A model generated the notes under the pieces. That model saw only the letters and a list, made by a program, of their open reading frames with translations. It was not told where the DNA came from and searched no databases. Source: Arcanobacterium wilhelmae (GTDB lineage: Bacteria > Actinomycetota > Actinomycetes > Actinomycetales > Actinomycetaceae). From it: DNA of 64,000 nucleotides. The first letter of the stretch is position 1. Every line of letters starts with the position of its first letter. The position numbers and the translations under genes are program-made. Location of the stretch: contig NZ_CP121247.1 of NCBI RefSeq assembly GCF_029632765.1, forward strand, positions 1,612,001-1,676,000, written 5' to 3'. Positions 27,596 to 36,366 of the stretch are shown here, one piece after another.

Positions 27596-27689
27596 GCACT
27601 AGCCAGAGCGTGCGAAGTTGCCGCGCACTTGGTCACACGCGGAGCCTCGTCACACGCGGAGCCAATGCACCTCGTGTAAGAACTGCTGA

Positions 27690-28832
27690 TTAGTTCCCGG
27701 TTCCCTGGCTAGCCTGCTGGGCCGGTTTCTCTTCCGGCGCTTGCGATTCTGCCGGATTCTGATCTGCTGGCTTTTGCTGGTCCACAGGCTTTTGCTGATC
27801 CGGTTCAGACGCAGCTTCCTGGCCCGGTGCCACCAGTGCGAAAGATTGTCCTTCGGCAGAGATCGGCTTATCGCCGATGAATGCTTGAGCCACATACGTG
27901 CCAGGTTGTGAAAGCGACGTCCCTGTACAATCGGCGCCGCCAACCACGCCGTTCCAGGTGATCGGAACTTTCGTGCTCATCCCAGCGTCGAGGAGGAGCC
28001 GCTTGGTGGCGCCCCCGATCTTGCACGCCTGCGAGTCGAACACCGTGTGACCGCCTGAAGTGACGAGCACGCGGACGTCCTCGTATCCAGCGCTGGTCAC
28101 ACACGGACGCTTCTGGTCCTTGTTAGTTAGCTCCAGCGAGAACTGAACCTTCTGACCGGCAGTCGTACCGCTGTGCGAGAACGAGGTGGAGAGATTCTCC
28201 GGTGCACACGCCACCGGGGTGAACGGCTCGGCCGGATCCGAAACGGTCTGCTGGGAGCTGATCTTATTCGTCATGAACTTCACGCCAAACACGACGGCAA
28301 GGATCAGCGCAATCACGCCCACAACGGCCACCACAACAGTGAGGTTCACCGCGGGCGCAGCCCCGCGAGCCTCAACCCGACGTCGGACAGCACCCCTCAG
28401 GGAACCCGCGGCGCCGTTCCGGTGCACACGCGCAGAGCCACGCCGGGCACGCGGATCACCCGCGCGTACACGTTCCCCAGCGCGGGGACGCCCAGCAGAA
28501 GCGGGTTTCCTCGCGGCTCCACGGGCCGGCGCCTGCCGCGAGCGAGAACCGCTCTTGGTCTGCTCGGCTGAACGCTGAGCCTGCCCCGAGCGCACCTCGC
28601 CACGTCCAGCCACGCCAGCACGTGAGCCCTGGCCCGCCGTCTTGCGCGAGTTCACGCCGCGAGCGCCAGCACGCGAGGTGCCACAGGCGTCGCCAATGCG
28701 GGGAGCACGCGGAGTGGGCGACTTGCCCGCCCCGGAACGCAAATGCGCGTTCCGGCCAGCGCCGTCGCCTCCGCGGCCAGCCCGTCCGCGTCCGTTGCCT
28801 GTGCCCCGAGGGCGTGAATCCTTATCTGCCAC
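27690..28832 (-). CDS. Single-pass membrane protein with Arg/Gly-rich cytosolic tail
   Basis: 380 residues from a GTG at 28832; the frame is open to 29120, but that part overlaps mutY in antisense. Order: a cytosolic N-terminal region of about 155 residues dominated by Arg, Gly, Ala and Ser (strongly basic, disordered), one transmembrane helix (LTVVVAVVGVIALILAVVFG), an extracytoplasmic beta-rich domain of about 130 residues with four cysteines, and a Gln/Lys/Pro/Glu-rich C-terminal tail. No family recognised. The start is uncertain because the ribosome-binding site is weak. It converges on radA and is divergent from mutY. Confidence 0.7.
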   Translation of the reverse strand: MADKDSRPRGTGNGRGRAGRGGDGAGRNAHLRSGAGKSPTPRAPRIGDACGTSRAGARGVNSRKTAGQGSRAGVAGRGEVRSGQAQRSAEQTKSGSRSRQAPARGAARKPASAGRPRAGERVRAGDPRARRGSARVHRNGAAGSLRGAVRRRVEARGAAPAVNLTVVVAVVGVIALILAVVFGVKFMTNKISSQQTVSDPAEPFTPVACAPENLSTSFSHSGTTAGQKVQFSLELTNKDQKRPCVTSAGYEDVRVLVTSGGHTVFDSQACKIGGATKRLLLDAGMSTKVPITWNGVVGGADCTGTSLSQPGTYVAQAFIGDKPISAEGQSFALVAPGQEAASEPDQQKPVDQQKPADQNPAESQAPEEKPAQQASQGTGN

Positions 28833-28940
28833 GCACTTACCGTATCGAGTATGGCCCGCAAAACCCACCTCCCACGCCGAACCGCGGCCCACGCCACGCC
28901 GCCGCTCGCACGCACACCGACACGCTGGCACAATGGGCTC

Positions 28941-29807
28941 GTGATTGATCGGTATTCCACGTTGCTCCAATGGTTCGAGGAAAACGGGCGCGACCTCCCC
29001 TGGCGTCGCACCCGCAACCCGTGGGCGATCCTCGTATGTGAGGTGATGAGCCACCAAACCCCGCTCCAACGCGTCGAGCCAATCTGGAACGCCTGGATGC
29101 ACCGCTGGCCCACGCCGCACGCGCTGGTAGAGGCATCGTCGGCGGAGATTCTCGTGGCGTGGGATCGCTTGGGCTACCCCTCACGAGCACTCCGCCTCGC
29201 CCAGTGCGCCGAGGTGATCGTGCGCGATTTCGACGGCGAACTGCCCCGCTCGCGCGCCGGGCTTCTGTCCCTGCCCGGCGTCGGGCCATACACCGCCGAC
29301 GCCGTGATCGCCTTCGCGTTCCACGAGCGCTCGGTGGTGCTCGATACGAATATTCGCCGCGTACTGGCCCGCTGGGACGGCGCGGCTCTCCCGCCGCCCT
29401 CGCAAACGAAAGCAGAACTTGCGCGCGCCGGCGCCGCTGTCCCAACCGAGCCCGAGCGCGCCTGGCGCTGGAATATGGCGATCATGGAGTTTGGCGAGTT
29501 GGTCTGCACGGCGCGCACACCAGCGTGCGACACCTGCCTACTCGCCGCCGATTGCGGCTGGTTTACGGCCGGCCGCCCAGCCGACGAACACGCCCACAAA
29601 CGCAAAACCCAAGCTTGGCACGGCACGAACCGGCAGGCTCGAGGTGCGATCATGGGCATCTTACGAAAGGCTCCCGACGGCGTCGCAGCCGCCGAGCTCG
29701 AGCGCGCGTCCGGCATCGAGCCCGAACGCTACCAGGTGGCCCTCGAGGGCCTGATCGCCGATTCGCTCGTGGAGCGCCACGGCTCCAACATCCGCCTCCC
29801 CCAGTAA
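28941..29807 (+). CDS. mutY: A/G-specific adenine glycosylase
   Basis: Removes adenine mispaired with 8-oxoguanine. HhH-GPD fold: VMSHQTPLQRVEPIW (VMLQQTQV-like) near residue 34, helix-hairpin-helix LLSLPGVGPYTADAV with the catalytic Asp in VVLDTNIRRVL, and the [4Fe-4S] ligands CTARTPACDTCLLAADC (Cys-x6-Cys-x2-Cys-x5-Cys). 288 residues from a GTG at 28941. There is no C-terminal MutT-like domain of usual length; the end is a short winged-helix-like tail, as in other short actinobacterial forms. Confidence 0.92.
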   Translation: MIDRYSTLLQWFEENGRDLPWRRTRNPWAILVCEVMSHQTPLQRVEPIWNAWMHRWPTPHALVEASSAEILVAWDRLGYPSRALRLAQCAEVIVRDFDGELPRSRAGLLSLPGVGPYTADAVIAFAFHERSVVLDTNIRRVLARWDGAALPPPSQTKAELARAGAAVPTEPERAWRWNMAIMEFGELVCTARTPACDTCLLAADCGWFTAGRPADEHAHKRKTQAWHGTNRQARGAIMGILRKAPDGVAAAELERASGIEPERYQVALEGLIADSLVERHGSNIRLPQ

Positions 29808-29817
29808 GATCGGACCT

Positions 29818-30228
29818 ATGGACGACAACGCGCAAAAACTCCAGTACCTCACCTACCTCGGCGCCGGTCTGGCCGCATTCCCGGTGGTCCCGCTGGCAAT
29901 GGGCATGCTCTTCCTCGACGGCGCACCGAACCGCACGGCGATCGTGATCATGCTCGCGGCAGGGCTGCTTCCGATGCTCGCGGTTGCCGCCCGCGCGATT
30001 GTGCGTCCAATCCGGGGCACAAGCTGGCCACGCGAGTGGCGTGATTTCGCGCTCAACGCGCGCGCGATCGGCGTCGGCTCGGCGGTCCTCGTACTCGCCG
30101 CCTACACGTTCTACGGCACCAAAGCCGGTTTTGTTCCGCTCCTCATCCCTGCGCTTGTTGCTCTCGAAGGTCCCGTTGCGCTGGCACTCGCCTCGCGCAC
30201 GGCGCGCAACTACGCTTCCCGCGCCTAG
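29818..30228 (+). CDS. Hypothetical four-helix membrane protein
   Basis: 136 residues, about four hydrophobic segments (15-33, 39-58, 77-95, 103-122). No recognised family. It starts 10 bp after mutY and is probably co-transcribed with it. It ends 47 bp before palindrome array 2. Confidence 0.7.
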   Translation: MDDNAQKLQYLTYLGAGLAAFPVVPLAMGMLFLDGAPNRTAIVIMLAAGLLPMLAVAARAIVRPIRGTSWPREWRDFALNARAIGVGSAVLVLAAYTFYGTKAGFVPLLIPALVALEGPVALALASRTARNYASRA

Positions 30229-30275
30229 CGCAACTTGCAGCGCCGGCGAGCAGGAGCCCCGGCGTCGGCAGGGCC

Positions 30276-30510
30276 GTGCGTTACTCTGTCAATCGGGCCA
30301 GGCGTTGCTATATACGCAACGCCTCGCGCAACTGATTGAGTTCTGCACCAACTCCCGTGCGTTACTCTGTCAATCGGGCCAGGCGTTGCTATATACGCAA
30401 CGCCTCGCGCAACTGATTGAGTTCTGCACCAACTCCCGTGCGTTACTGCGTCAATCGGGCCAGGCGTTGCTATATACGCAACGCCTCACGGAACTGATTG
30501 AGTTACGCAC
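30276..30510. repeat. Array 2: three copies of the 73-nt palindrome, 81-bp period, opposite orientation
   Basis: Copies at 30276-30348, 30357-30429 and 30438-30510, each exactly 73 nt with loop TATATAC, i.e. the reverse complement of the array 1 orientation. Ends are GTGCGTTACTC and GAGTTCTGCAC (copy 3 ends GAGTTACGCAC). The 8-bp spacers plus element ends carry the same GGGAGTTGG stretch seen beside array 1 copies, in inverse orientation. The array lies in a 399-bp gap between convergent genes; the rest of the gap (30511-30627) contains four CGGCGTCG-type motifs and no gene. Confidence 0.95.
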
Positions 30511-30627
30511 AAGAAATCAGTAACGCACAGACGTAAGCCAGCCCCGGCGTCGCTCCCCAGGCCGACGGCGAGCAGGAGCACCGGCGTCGGGAACGTACCG
30601 GCGTCGGCGCGCAACTCTCACTTGGCC

Positions 30628-31596
30628 CTAACGCAGGCCGTCAGCCTCGTCGGCGAGCTGGAGTAGCGTGAGCGCAGTGGATTCGTCGATCACCAGATCC
30701 GTGGCGACGCCGGCGCGCAGGCCCGCGAGCGCAGCCACGGCCTTCGGCTGACCAGAGACAGCGAGAATACGCTTCTTGATCCCAGTGAGCTCGTTCGGGC
30801 TGGGGCCGGATGCGCGGAAGTTCACGTCGAGGTCCTCGAAGGTACCGTCGGCACGGAACATCACGGTGCACACGTCGCCAACCACGCCCGCCTGATCGAG
30901 TTCGACGAGCTCCTCGTGGGTGAAATACCCGCCCGAGTAGACGAGCGACGAAGCGGCCGCAGCCTGAGAGCCGACGCCGAAGATCGCAACGTCCGCGTTG
31001 CGGCCAAGCTCGATCACCGAACTCACGGAACGCTCTTTCCATAGTTGTGTGCGGGTCTCGGGATAGTCGAAGAACGCCGGAACAGCGAAATGGATGACCT
31101 GCGCGCTGAACGCTTCGCCGATCTTTTCCATGATCGCTCCTGCGTGTGGCATGCCCGCATTATCGCCAGTAGCCGCGCCGTTGAGTTGCACTACTCGTAC
31201 GCCGGAAACCTTCTTCATCGGGAGTTGCTCCGCGACCGCGGACACCATGTTGCCCCACGCGGCCGCCACAACGGTTTCGTCCTCCACCGAATCGGAGAGC
31301 ACCTGCGCTGCCAGGTTCGCCACCGCCTGCATCCTGCGGGCAGAATCGGCACTGGCTGAAACTGGAGCAATAAAAGCCTTCACGCCGAAGCGTTCTTCGA
31401 GACGCCCCGCTAATGAATTCACCGTCGAATCCGGTGGATTCAACGAAATCCTCACCATGCCTGTTTCTCGAGCGTGCTGGATTAGCCGGGAAACTGTGGA
31501 ACGTGAAACCTTGAGCTTCTTTGCGATAGTTTCCATTTTTTCGTCTTGAACGAAGTACATCACTGCAGCTTCATAAGCGGAATTTTCGCGGGTCAT
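30628..31596 (-). CDS. SorC-family sugar/polyol-responsive transcriptional regulator
   Basis: 322 residues. N-terminal HTH about 1-55 (KMETIAKKLKVSRSTVSRLI), then the SorC sugar-phosphate-binding domain (VVAAAWGNMVSAVAEQLP, FGVGSQAAAASS, KAVAALAGLRAGVATDLV). The frame opens at 31665, but the ATG at 31596 follows a GGGGGAG ribosome-binding site. Divergent from glpA with about 180 bp between starts, so it very likely controls the glycerol genes, with a glycerol or triose phosphate as the probable ligand. This differs from the DeoR-type GlpR of E. coli. Confidence 0.88.
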   Translation of the reverse strand: MTRENSAYEAAVMYFVQDEKMETIAKKLKVSRSTVSRLIQHARETGMVRISLNPPDSTVNSLAGRLEERFGVKAFIAPVSASADSARRMQAVANLAAQVLSDSVEDETVVAAAWGNMVSAVAEQLPMKKVSGVRVVQLNGAATGDNAGMPHAGAIMEKIGEAFSAQVIHFAVPAFFDYPETRTQLWKERSVSSVIELGRNADVAIFGVGSQAAAASSLVYSGGYFTHEELVELDQAGVVGDVCTVMFRADGTFEDLDVNFRASGPSPNELTGIKKRILAVSGQPKAVAALAGLRAGVATDLVIDESTALTLLQLADEADGLR

Positions 31597-31777
31597 TTCT
31601 CCCCCTCTGTGCACCTTATTCCTCAACAAATCTACCGCGAAACGCTCCAAAAAACATCCGTTCACTTATGAGGAAACTATTTGCACAGATGAGCGCGTTT
31701 TCACAATCGCCTAGGAAAAATTGATGAAATCCCCCTATTGTGGGAGTCACAGTTTCCAAAGGCGGAAAGGGGTACGC

Positions 31778-33565
31778 ATGCGCACATACAGCACCGACGT
31801 CGTCGTGATCGGCGGTGGCGCAACCGGAGCGGGAACACTCCGCGACCTCGCAATGCGCGGAGTGTCCGCGATCCTTCTTGAACGCGCGGACATCGCGCAA
31901 GGAACCTCCGGCCGGTTCCACGGCCTCCTCCACTCCGGCGGGCGTTATGTGGTCTCCGATCCGCGAAGCGCCACCGAGTGTGCGGAGGAAAACGAGCTCC
32001 TGCGAAAAATCCACCCGGACGCGATCGAAGACACAGGCGGCTTGTTCGTGGTTGGCCCCGACGATCCGGACGATTTCCCGAACCAGTTCCTCGCCGGCGC
32101 AACAAAAACCGGCGTGTGGGCCGAGGAGATCACCGTGGCCGAGATGCTGCGCCGTGAGCCGCGCCTGAACCCGCAGATCAAGCGCGCGTTTGCGGTGCGC
32201 GACGCCTCAGTGGACGGCTGGCGCATGTGCTGGGGCGCGATCGAATCCGCGAAAGCCTACGGCGCGCAGGCCCTCACCTATCACCGTGCCACGAAAATCG
32301 AGGTCAGCGACGGCACGGTGAGTGGCGTTCGCGCAATCGACGAGAAGACCGGCGAGGACGTGCTCATCACCTGCCACGGCGTGATCAACGCGGGCGGCCC
32401 GTGGGCTGGCCAGATCGCAGCGCTCGCCGGCGCGCACGGCGTGGATGTGGTGCCCGGGCGCGGAATCATGGTGGCGATGAACCACCGGCTCGTGAACTCC
32501 GTGGTGAACCGCTGTATTTACCCCGCCGACGGCGATATCCTCGTTCCCGCCCACACCGTGTCGATTATCGGCACCACCGACGTCGCCGCCACGGACCCCG
32601 ACCACCTCGAGATCCGCCCGGAGGAAGTGGAGCAGATGCTCGACGCCGGCGAGGTGCTCGTCCCTGGTTTCCGTGAGTCGCGTGCGGTGCACGTGTGGGC
32701 CGGGGCGCGGCCGCTGGTGAAGGACACGCGGGTTTCGGCAACAGATACGCGCCACATGTCGCGCGGGATGTCGATCATCGACCACCGCGAGCGCGACGGC
32801 ATCACCGGCCTGTTCACGATCGCGGGCGGCAAGCTCACCACGTACCGTCTGATGGCGAAGAACGTCACCGACGCACTGCTCGAGCAGATGGGCAATGACG
32901 CGCAGTGCATCACACACACCGAGCCGGTTCCGAACGCGAACCCCACGCTCCACAAAATCACCGACCGGCTGGAGGAGATCGAGGAAGAGCGCCTCGCCGA
33001 TCCGCTCGTGTGCGAATGCGAACTCGTGCGCCGCTCCACCGTGCTCGATCTGTTGCGCCGCCAGCCGAACTCCACGATCGACGATCTGCGCCGCCAGCTC
33101 CGCATTGGCATGGGCCCGTGCCAGGGCACGTTCTGCACGTTGCGCGCAGCCGGGATTTTGCACGAGTTCCGCACCGGCGCCGGGCCCGTGTACAGCGCCG
33201 ACGCCGGGCATGCGGCCAGCGCCGACGGTCACGTTGCAGGCAAGGTCGCGGCCACGGATCCCCGCGCGGGCACACCTGAAACCGACGATGCAACCAGCGC
33301 CGACGACGTCGGGGGCCGGGTTGCCATGCGGGCGCGGGCCGCGGAAGCGGACCGTTCCACGCAGATGCTCGAACTGTTCATCGAAAACCGCCGCCACGGG
33401 ATCGACCCGCTGCTCCACGGCGAGCAGATGCGCGAGATGGCGCTGGCGAACTGGATGTTCGAGGGGATCCTCGATATTGGCCACCTGCCCGAACCGAGTG
33501 AGAAGGCGAAGCGCGCCACGGGCGACCTCGCCACGCTCGCCACTGTGAAGGAGGACGCGCAGTGA
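31778..33565 (+). CDS. glpA: Anaerobic glycerol-3-phosphate dehydrogenase subunit A
   Basis: FAD subunit that oxidises glycerol 3-phosphate to dihydroxyacetone phosphate. N-terminal FAD motif VVVIGGGATGAGTLRDLAMR; C-terminal BFD-like iron-sulfur ligands VCECELVRR and GMGPCQGTFC, which separate GlpA from aerobic GlpD. The ATG at 31778 follows GGAAAGGGG. 595 residues, about 50 longer than E. coli GlpA; the excess is a Ala/Asp/Gly linker (about 475-525) after the BFD domain, encoded by DNA containing several GCCGACGCCGG-like motifs. Its stop overlaps the GTG of glpB. Confidence 0.94.
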   Translation: MRTYSTDVVVIGGGATGAGTLRDLAMRGVSAILLERADIAQGTSGRFHGLLHSGGRYVVSDPRSATECAEENELLRKIHPDAIEDTGGLFVVGPDDPDDFPNQFLAGATKTGVWAEEITVAEMLRREPRLNPQIKRAFAVRDASVDGWRMCWGAIESAKAYGAQALTYHRATKIEVSDGTVSGVRAIDEKTGEDVLITCHGVINAGGPWAGQIAALAGAHGVDVVPGRGIMVAMNHRLVNSVVNRCIYPADGDILVPAHTVSIIGTTDVAATDPDHLEIRPEEVEQMLDAGEVLVPGFRESRAVHVWAGARPLVKDTRVSATDTRHMSRGMSIIDHRERDGITGLFTIAGGKLTTYRLMAKNVTDALLEQMGNDAQCITHTEPVPNANPTLHKITDRLEEIEEERLADPLVCECELVRRSTVLDLLRRQPNSTIDDLRRQLRIGMGPCQGTFCTLRAAGILHEFRTGAGPVYSADAGHAASADGHVAGKVAATDPRAGTPETDDATSADDVGGRVAMRARAAEADRSTQMLELFIENRRHGIDPLLHGEQMREMALANWMFEGILDIGHLPEPSEKAKRATGDLATLATVKEDAQ

Positions 33566-34800
33566 AAGTTGTAGTAATCGGGGCTGGGCTGGCCGCCATG
33601 GCGAGCGCGCTGATGGCGGCCGAGGCTGGCCACCGCGTCACGATCGTCACCAAGGGCATCGGCGGGCTCGGGCTCTCGACAGGCGTGCTCGACGTCTACT
33701 CCTGGGCTCCGGACGGCTCGCCGGTTTCCGACCCGTTCGATTTTTCCTCGCTGCCGCCCGAGCACCCGTATCACGCGATCGGTGCCGACGCCGTGCGCGA
33801 CGGCGTGGCCTGGCTCGAGGAGCACGTGGGCCTGTTCGGTGCGCGCCCGGTTGGCGCGCCTGAACGCAACATGTGGATCCCGACGCCGGCGGGCGCAGTC
33901 CGGCCCGCCTATGCGGTCCAGCGTTCGATGGCGGACTCAGTGTTGCGCGACGGCGGCCAGTATCTTGTGGTGGGTTTTCGCCAATTTAAGGATTTTCCTG
34001 CGCAGCTGATCGCCGATAATCTTGCGCGTTCGCCGCATGTGCGCGTCACGGCCCGCGCCGTGACGCTGGACCTTGCGGCCCGTTCGGGCGAGGCCGATTC
34101 GAACGCGACGGCGTTCGCGCGGGCCTTCGACGGTCGCTCACGAGAAGTGCGCGAGTCCGGTTTTTACACCGAGTTTGGCGAGCAGGTGGCGAGCGCGCTC
34201 GCGGCGGCCGTCCGCCCAGGCGAAGTAGTGCTCCTGCCCGCGTTTTGCGGGCTCAAACACGACGCGACGGCTCCGCTTCGCGCGGCGATCGCCGACGCCG
34301 GTGGCGCAGGGCTCGCCGAAATGATGATCCCACCGCCGTCGGTGGCGGGCCGGCGCATCTATGATGCGCTCCTCGCACAGTGCCGAGAAGCGCGAATCGA
34401 CGTGCACATGAACGCCACCGTGACGGCGTCGTCGGGAGAAAACGGGCGGATCACGCGCCTGCTCGTGAGCCGCGCCGGCCGCGAAACCCCGCTCGAGGTA
34501 GACGCGGTGATCGACGCCGCTGGCCGCTTCGAATCCGGGAACATCATGCGCAACTCGCGCAAGGAGTTCCGCGAGACGATCTTTGGCCTGCCGCTTGCCG
34601 TGGGAGAGAACCCGTGGACTACCGGCGTCGTCGTCGATAGCGCGATGCACCCCACCAACGAGCTCGGCTCCCCTATCTACGCAAATCTGCACCTGGCGGG
34701 CGATGTGATCGCAGGGTCGGCGCCGTGGGCGGAAAAATCGGGCGAAGGGATCGCCCTCGGATCTGCGCGCGCCGCCACGAACGCTCTCGGAAAGGACTGA
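33562..34800 (+). CDS. glpB: Anaerobic glycerol-3-phosphate dehydrogenase subunit B
   Basis: Second flavoprotein subunit. Starts at a GTG (33562) overlapping the glpA stop. N-terminal dinucleotide motif VVVIGAGLAAMASALMAAEA, then GGLGLSTGVLDVYSW, typical of GlpB; C-terminal HLAGDVIAGSAPWAEKSGEG. 412 residues. Links GlpA to the membrane-associated GlpC. Confidence 0.93.
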   Translation: MKVVVIGAGLAAMASALMAAEAGHRVTIVTKGIGGLGLSTGVLDVYSWAPDGSPVSDPFDFSSLPPEHPYHAIGADAVRDGVAWLEEHVGLFGARPVGAPERNMWIPTPAGAVRPAYAVQRSMADSVLRDGGQYLVVGFRQFKDFPAQLIADNLARSPHVRVTARAVTLDLAARSGEADSNATAFARAFDGRSREVRESGFYTEFGEQVASALAAAVRPGEVVLLPAFCGLKHDATAPLRAAIADAGGAGLAEMMIPPPSVAGRRIYDALLAQCREARIDVHMNATVTASSGENGRITRLLVSRAGRETPLEVDAVIDAAGRFESGNIMRNSRKEFRETIFGLPLAVGENPWTTGVVVDSAMHPTNELGSPIYANLHLAGDVIAGSAPWAEKSGEGIALGSARAATNALGKD

Positions 34801-34801
34801 C

Positions 34802-36067
34802 ATGGACGCTATCGAATACGCCAAGTACTCCCTGGCCCGCGAATCGCTGGATGCGTGCGTGAAGTGCACGATTTGTGAAACGCAGTGCCCGATCGTGGAG
34901 GTGACCGAGCTGTTCTCGGGGCCGAAGTTCGTGGGCCCGCAGGCCGAGCGCTTCCGAAACGGCGAATCGGTGGATCATTCCCTCGATTACTGCTCCTCAT
35001 GCGGGATCTGCACCACCTCGTGCCCGCAGGGCGTGAAGATCGCCGAAATCAATTCGCAGGCGCGCGCCGTGATGAAGGCCGGTCACATGCCGCTGCGCGA
35101 CCGCTTGATCACGCAGACCACACTCGAAGGCAAACTCATGACCCCCTTCGCGCCGATCGCGAACGCGGCGCTGGCCAACAAACCGATCCGCACGCTCGTG
35201 GAGAAAGTGGTGGGCGTGCATCGCAACGCGCCCGTCCCGAAGGCCGTCACGCAGACCTTCATGGGCTGGTTCACGAAACACCAGAAGAACCGGGTGCCCT
35301 CCCACGCGCCAGGCACGACGCCGGAGAACCCGTACCCGCGCGGGCCGATCGTGTTCTTCCACGGCTGCGCGGGCGGCTACTTCGAGGTGGAGACGTCGAA
35401 AGCCTCGGTGCGAGTGCTCGAATACTTAGGCTACGAGGTGCTCGTGCCGAAGCAGGGGTGCTGCGGGCTCGCCGAACAGTCCAACGGCCTGTTCAACCAG
35501 GCGGCGAAGCACGCAGTGAAGCTGGCCGAACAGCTCTCAGCTGAAGGCGAGCTGACGATCGTTTCGTCGTCGGGCTCGTGCGCGGGAATGTTGCGCCACG
35601 AGGCGCGCGAAATCCTTGGTATCGAGGACGAGCGTCTGATTGCGGTGGGCAAGCGGACCGTGGAAACGTCCGAGTTCCTACTTGAGCTGGTCGACGCCGG
35701 CGAGTTTCCGGTTGAGGACCTGGCCCGCTGGGAGATCACGATCCCCTACCATCAGCCCTGCCAGGTCAAGAGCCAGGGCATCGGCATGCCGGCGATCCGG
35801 CTGATGGAGACGATCCCGGGCGTGAAGGTAGTGGAATCGGGGCGCGCGTGCTGCGGCATGGCCGGCACGTACGGCCTGAAGAAGGAAAAGTACGAGGTCG
35901 CCCAGAAGGTGGGCGAGCCGCTCTTTGAGATGATCAAGGAAACGAACCCGAACCTCGCCGCCTGCGAAACGGAAACCTGCCGTTGGCAGATCCGCCAAGG
36001 CTCCGGCGCGATGACGGTTCACCCGGTGGAGATCATTGCTCACGCCCTCGGCCTGCACCGCGACTGA
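34802..36067 (+). CDS. glpC: Anaerobic glycerol-3-phosphate dehydrogenase subunit C
   Basis: Iron-sulfur subunit that docks the GlpAB dimer to the membrane and passes electrons to menaquinone. Two [4Fe-4S] motifs in the first 75 residues (CVKCTICETQCP, CSSCGICTTSCP) and two CCG domains (KQGCCGLAEQ near residue 220; GRACCGMAGTYG near residue 352). 421 residues. ATG one base after the glpB stop. The men genes in this window supply its quinone. Confidence 0.95.
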   Translation: MDAIEYAKYSLARESLDACVKCTICETQCPIVEVTELFSGPKFVGPQAERFRNGESVDHSLDYCSSCGICTTSCPQGVKIAEINSQARAVMKAGHMPLRDRLITQTTLEGKLMTPFAPIANAALANKPIRTLVEKVVGVHRNAPVPKAVTQTFMGWFTKHQKNRVPSHAPGTTPENPYPRGPIVFFHGCAGGYFEVETSKASVRVLEYLGYEVLVPKQGCCGLAEQSNGLFNQAAKHAVKLAEQLSAEGELTIVSSSGSCAGMLRHEAREILGIEDERLIAVGKRTVETSEFLLELVDAGEFPVEDLARWEITIPYHQPCQVKSQGIGMPAIRLMETIPGVKVVESGRACCGMAGTYGLKKEKYEVAQKVGEPLFEMIKETNPNLAACETETCRWQIRQGSGAMTVHPVEIIAHALGLHRD

Positions 36068-36091
36068 GCCGCCCACCGGAGTGCGGGGCAC

Positions 36092-36300
36092 GTGCAGAAC
36101 TCCCTCACTTCCGTGAGGCGTTGCGCATATAGCAACGCCCGAGCGAACTGACAGAGTTACGCACGCGTCAAGTCGGTGCGTCGGCGCAACGTGCACCCCA
36201 ACGTCGGCCACTCCATGCGGCCAGCGCGTGCAGAACTCCCTCACTTCCGTGAGGCGTTGCGCATATAGCAACGCCCGAGCGAACTGACAGAGTTACGCAC
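36092..36300. repeat. Array 3: two copies of the 73-nt palindrome, 136-bp period
   Basis: Copies at 36092-36164 and 36228-36300, in the array 1 orientation (loop GCATATA). Ends are GTGCAGAACTC and GAGTTACGCAC, inner stem GGCGTTGC with GCAACGCC. The intervening 63 bp is repeated after the second copy with a few changes. The array fills the 299-bp gap between glpC and the SMP-30-like gene; I see no gene there. Confidence 0.95.
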
Positions 36301-36366
36301 GCGTCAAGTCGTTGCGTCGGTGCAACGTGCGCCCCAACGTCGTCGGGCGTGGGTAAACTTGCGGGC

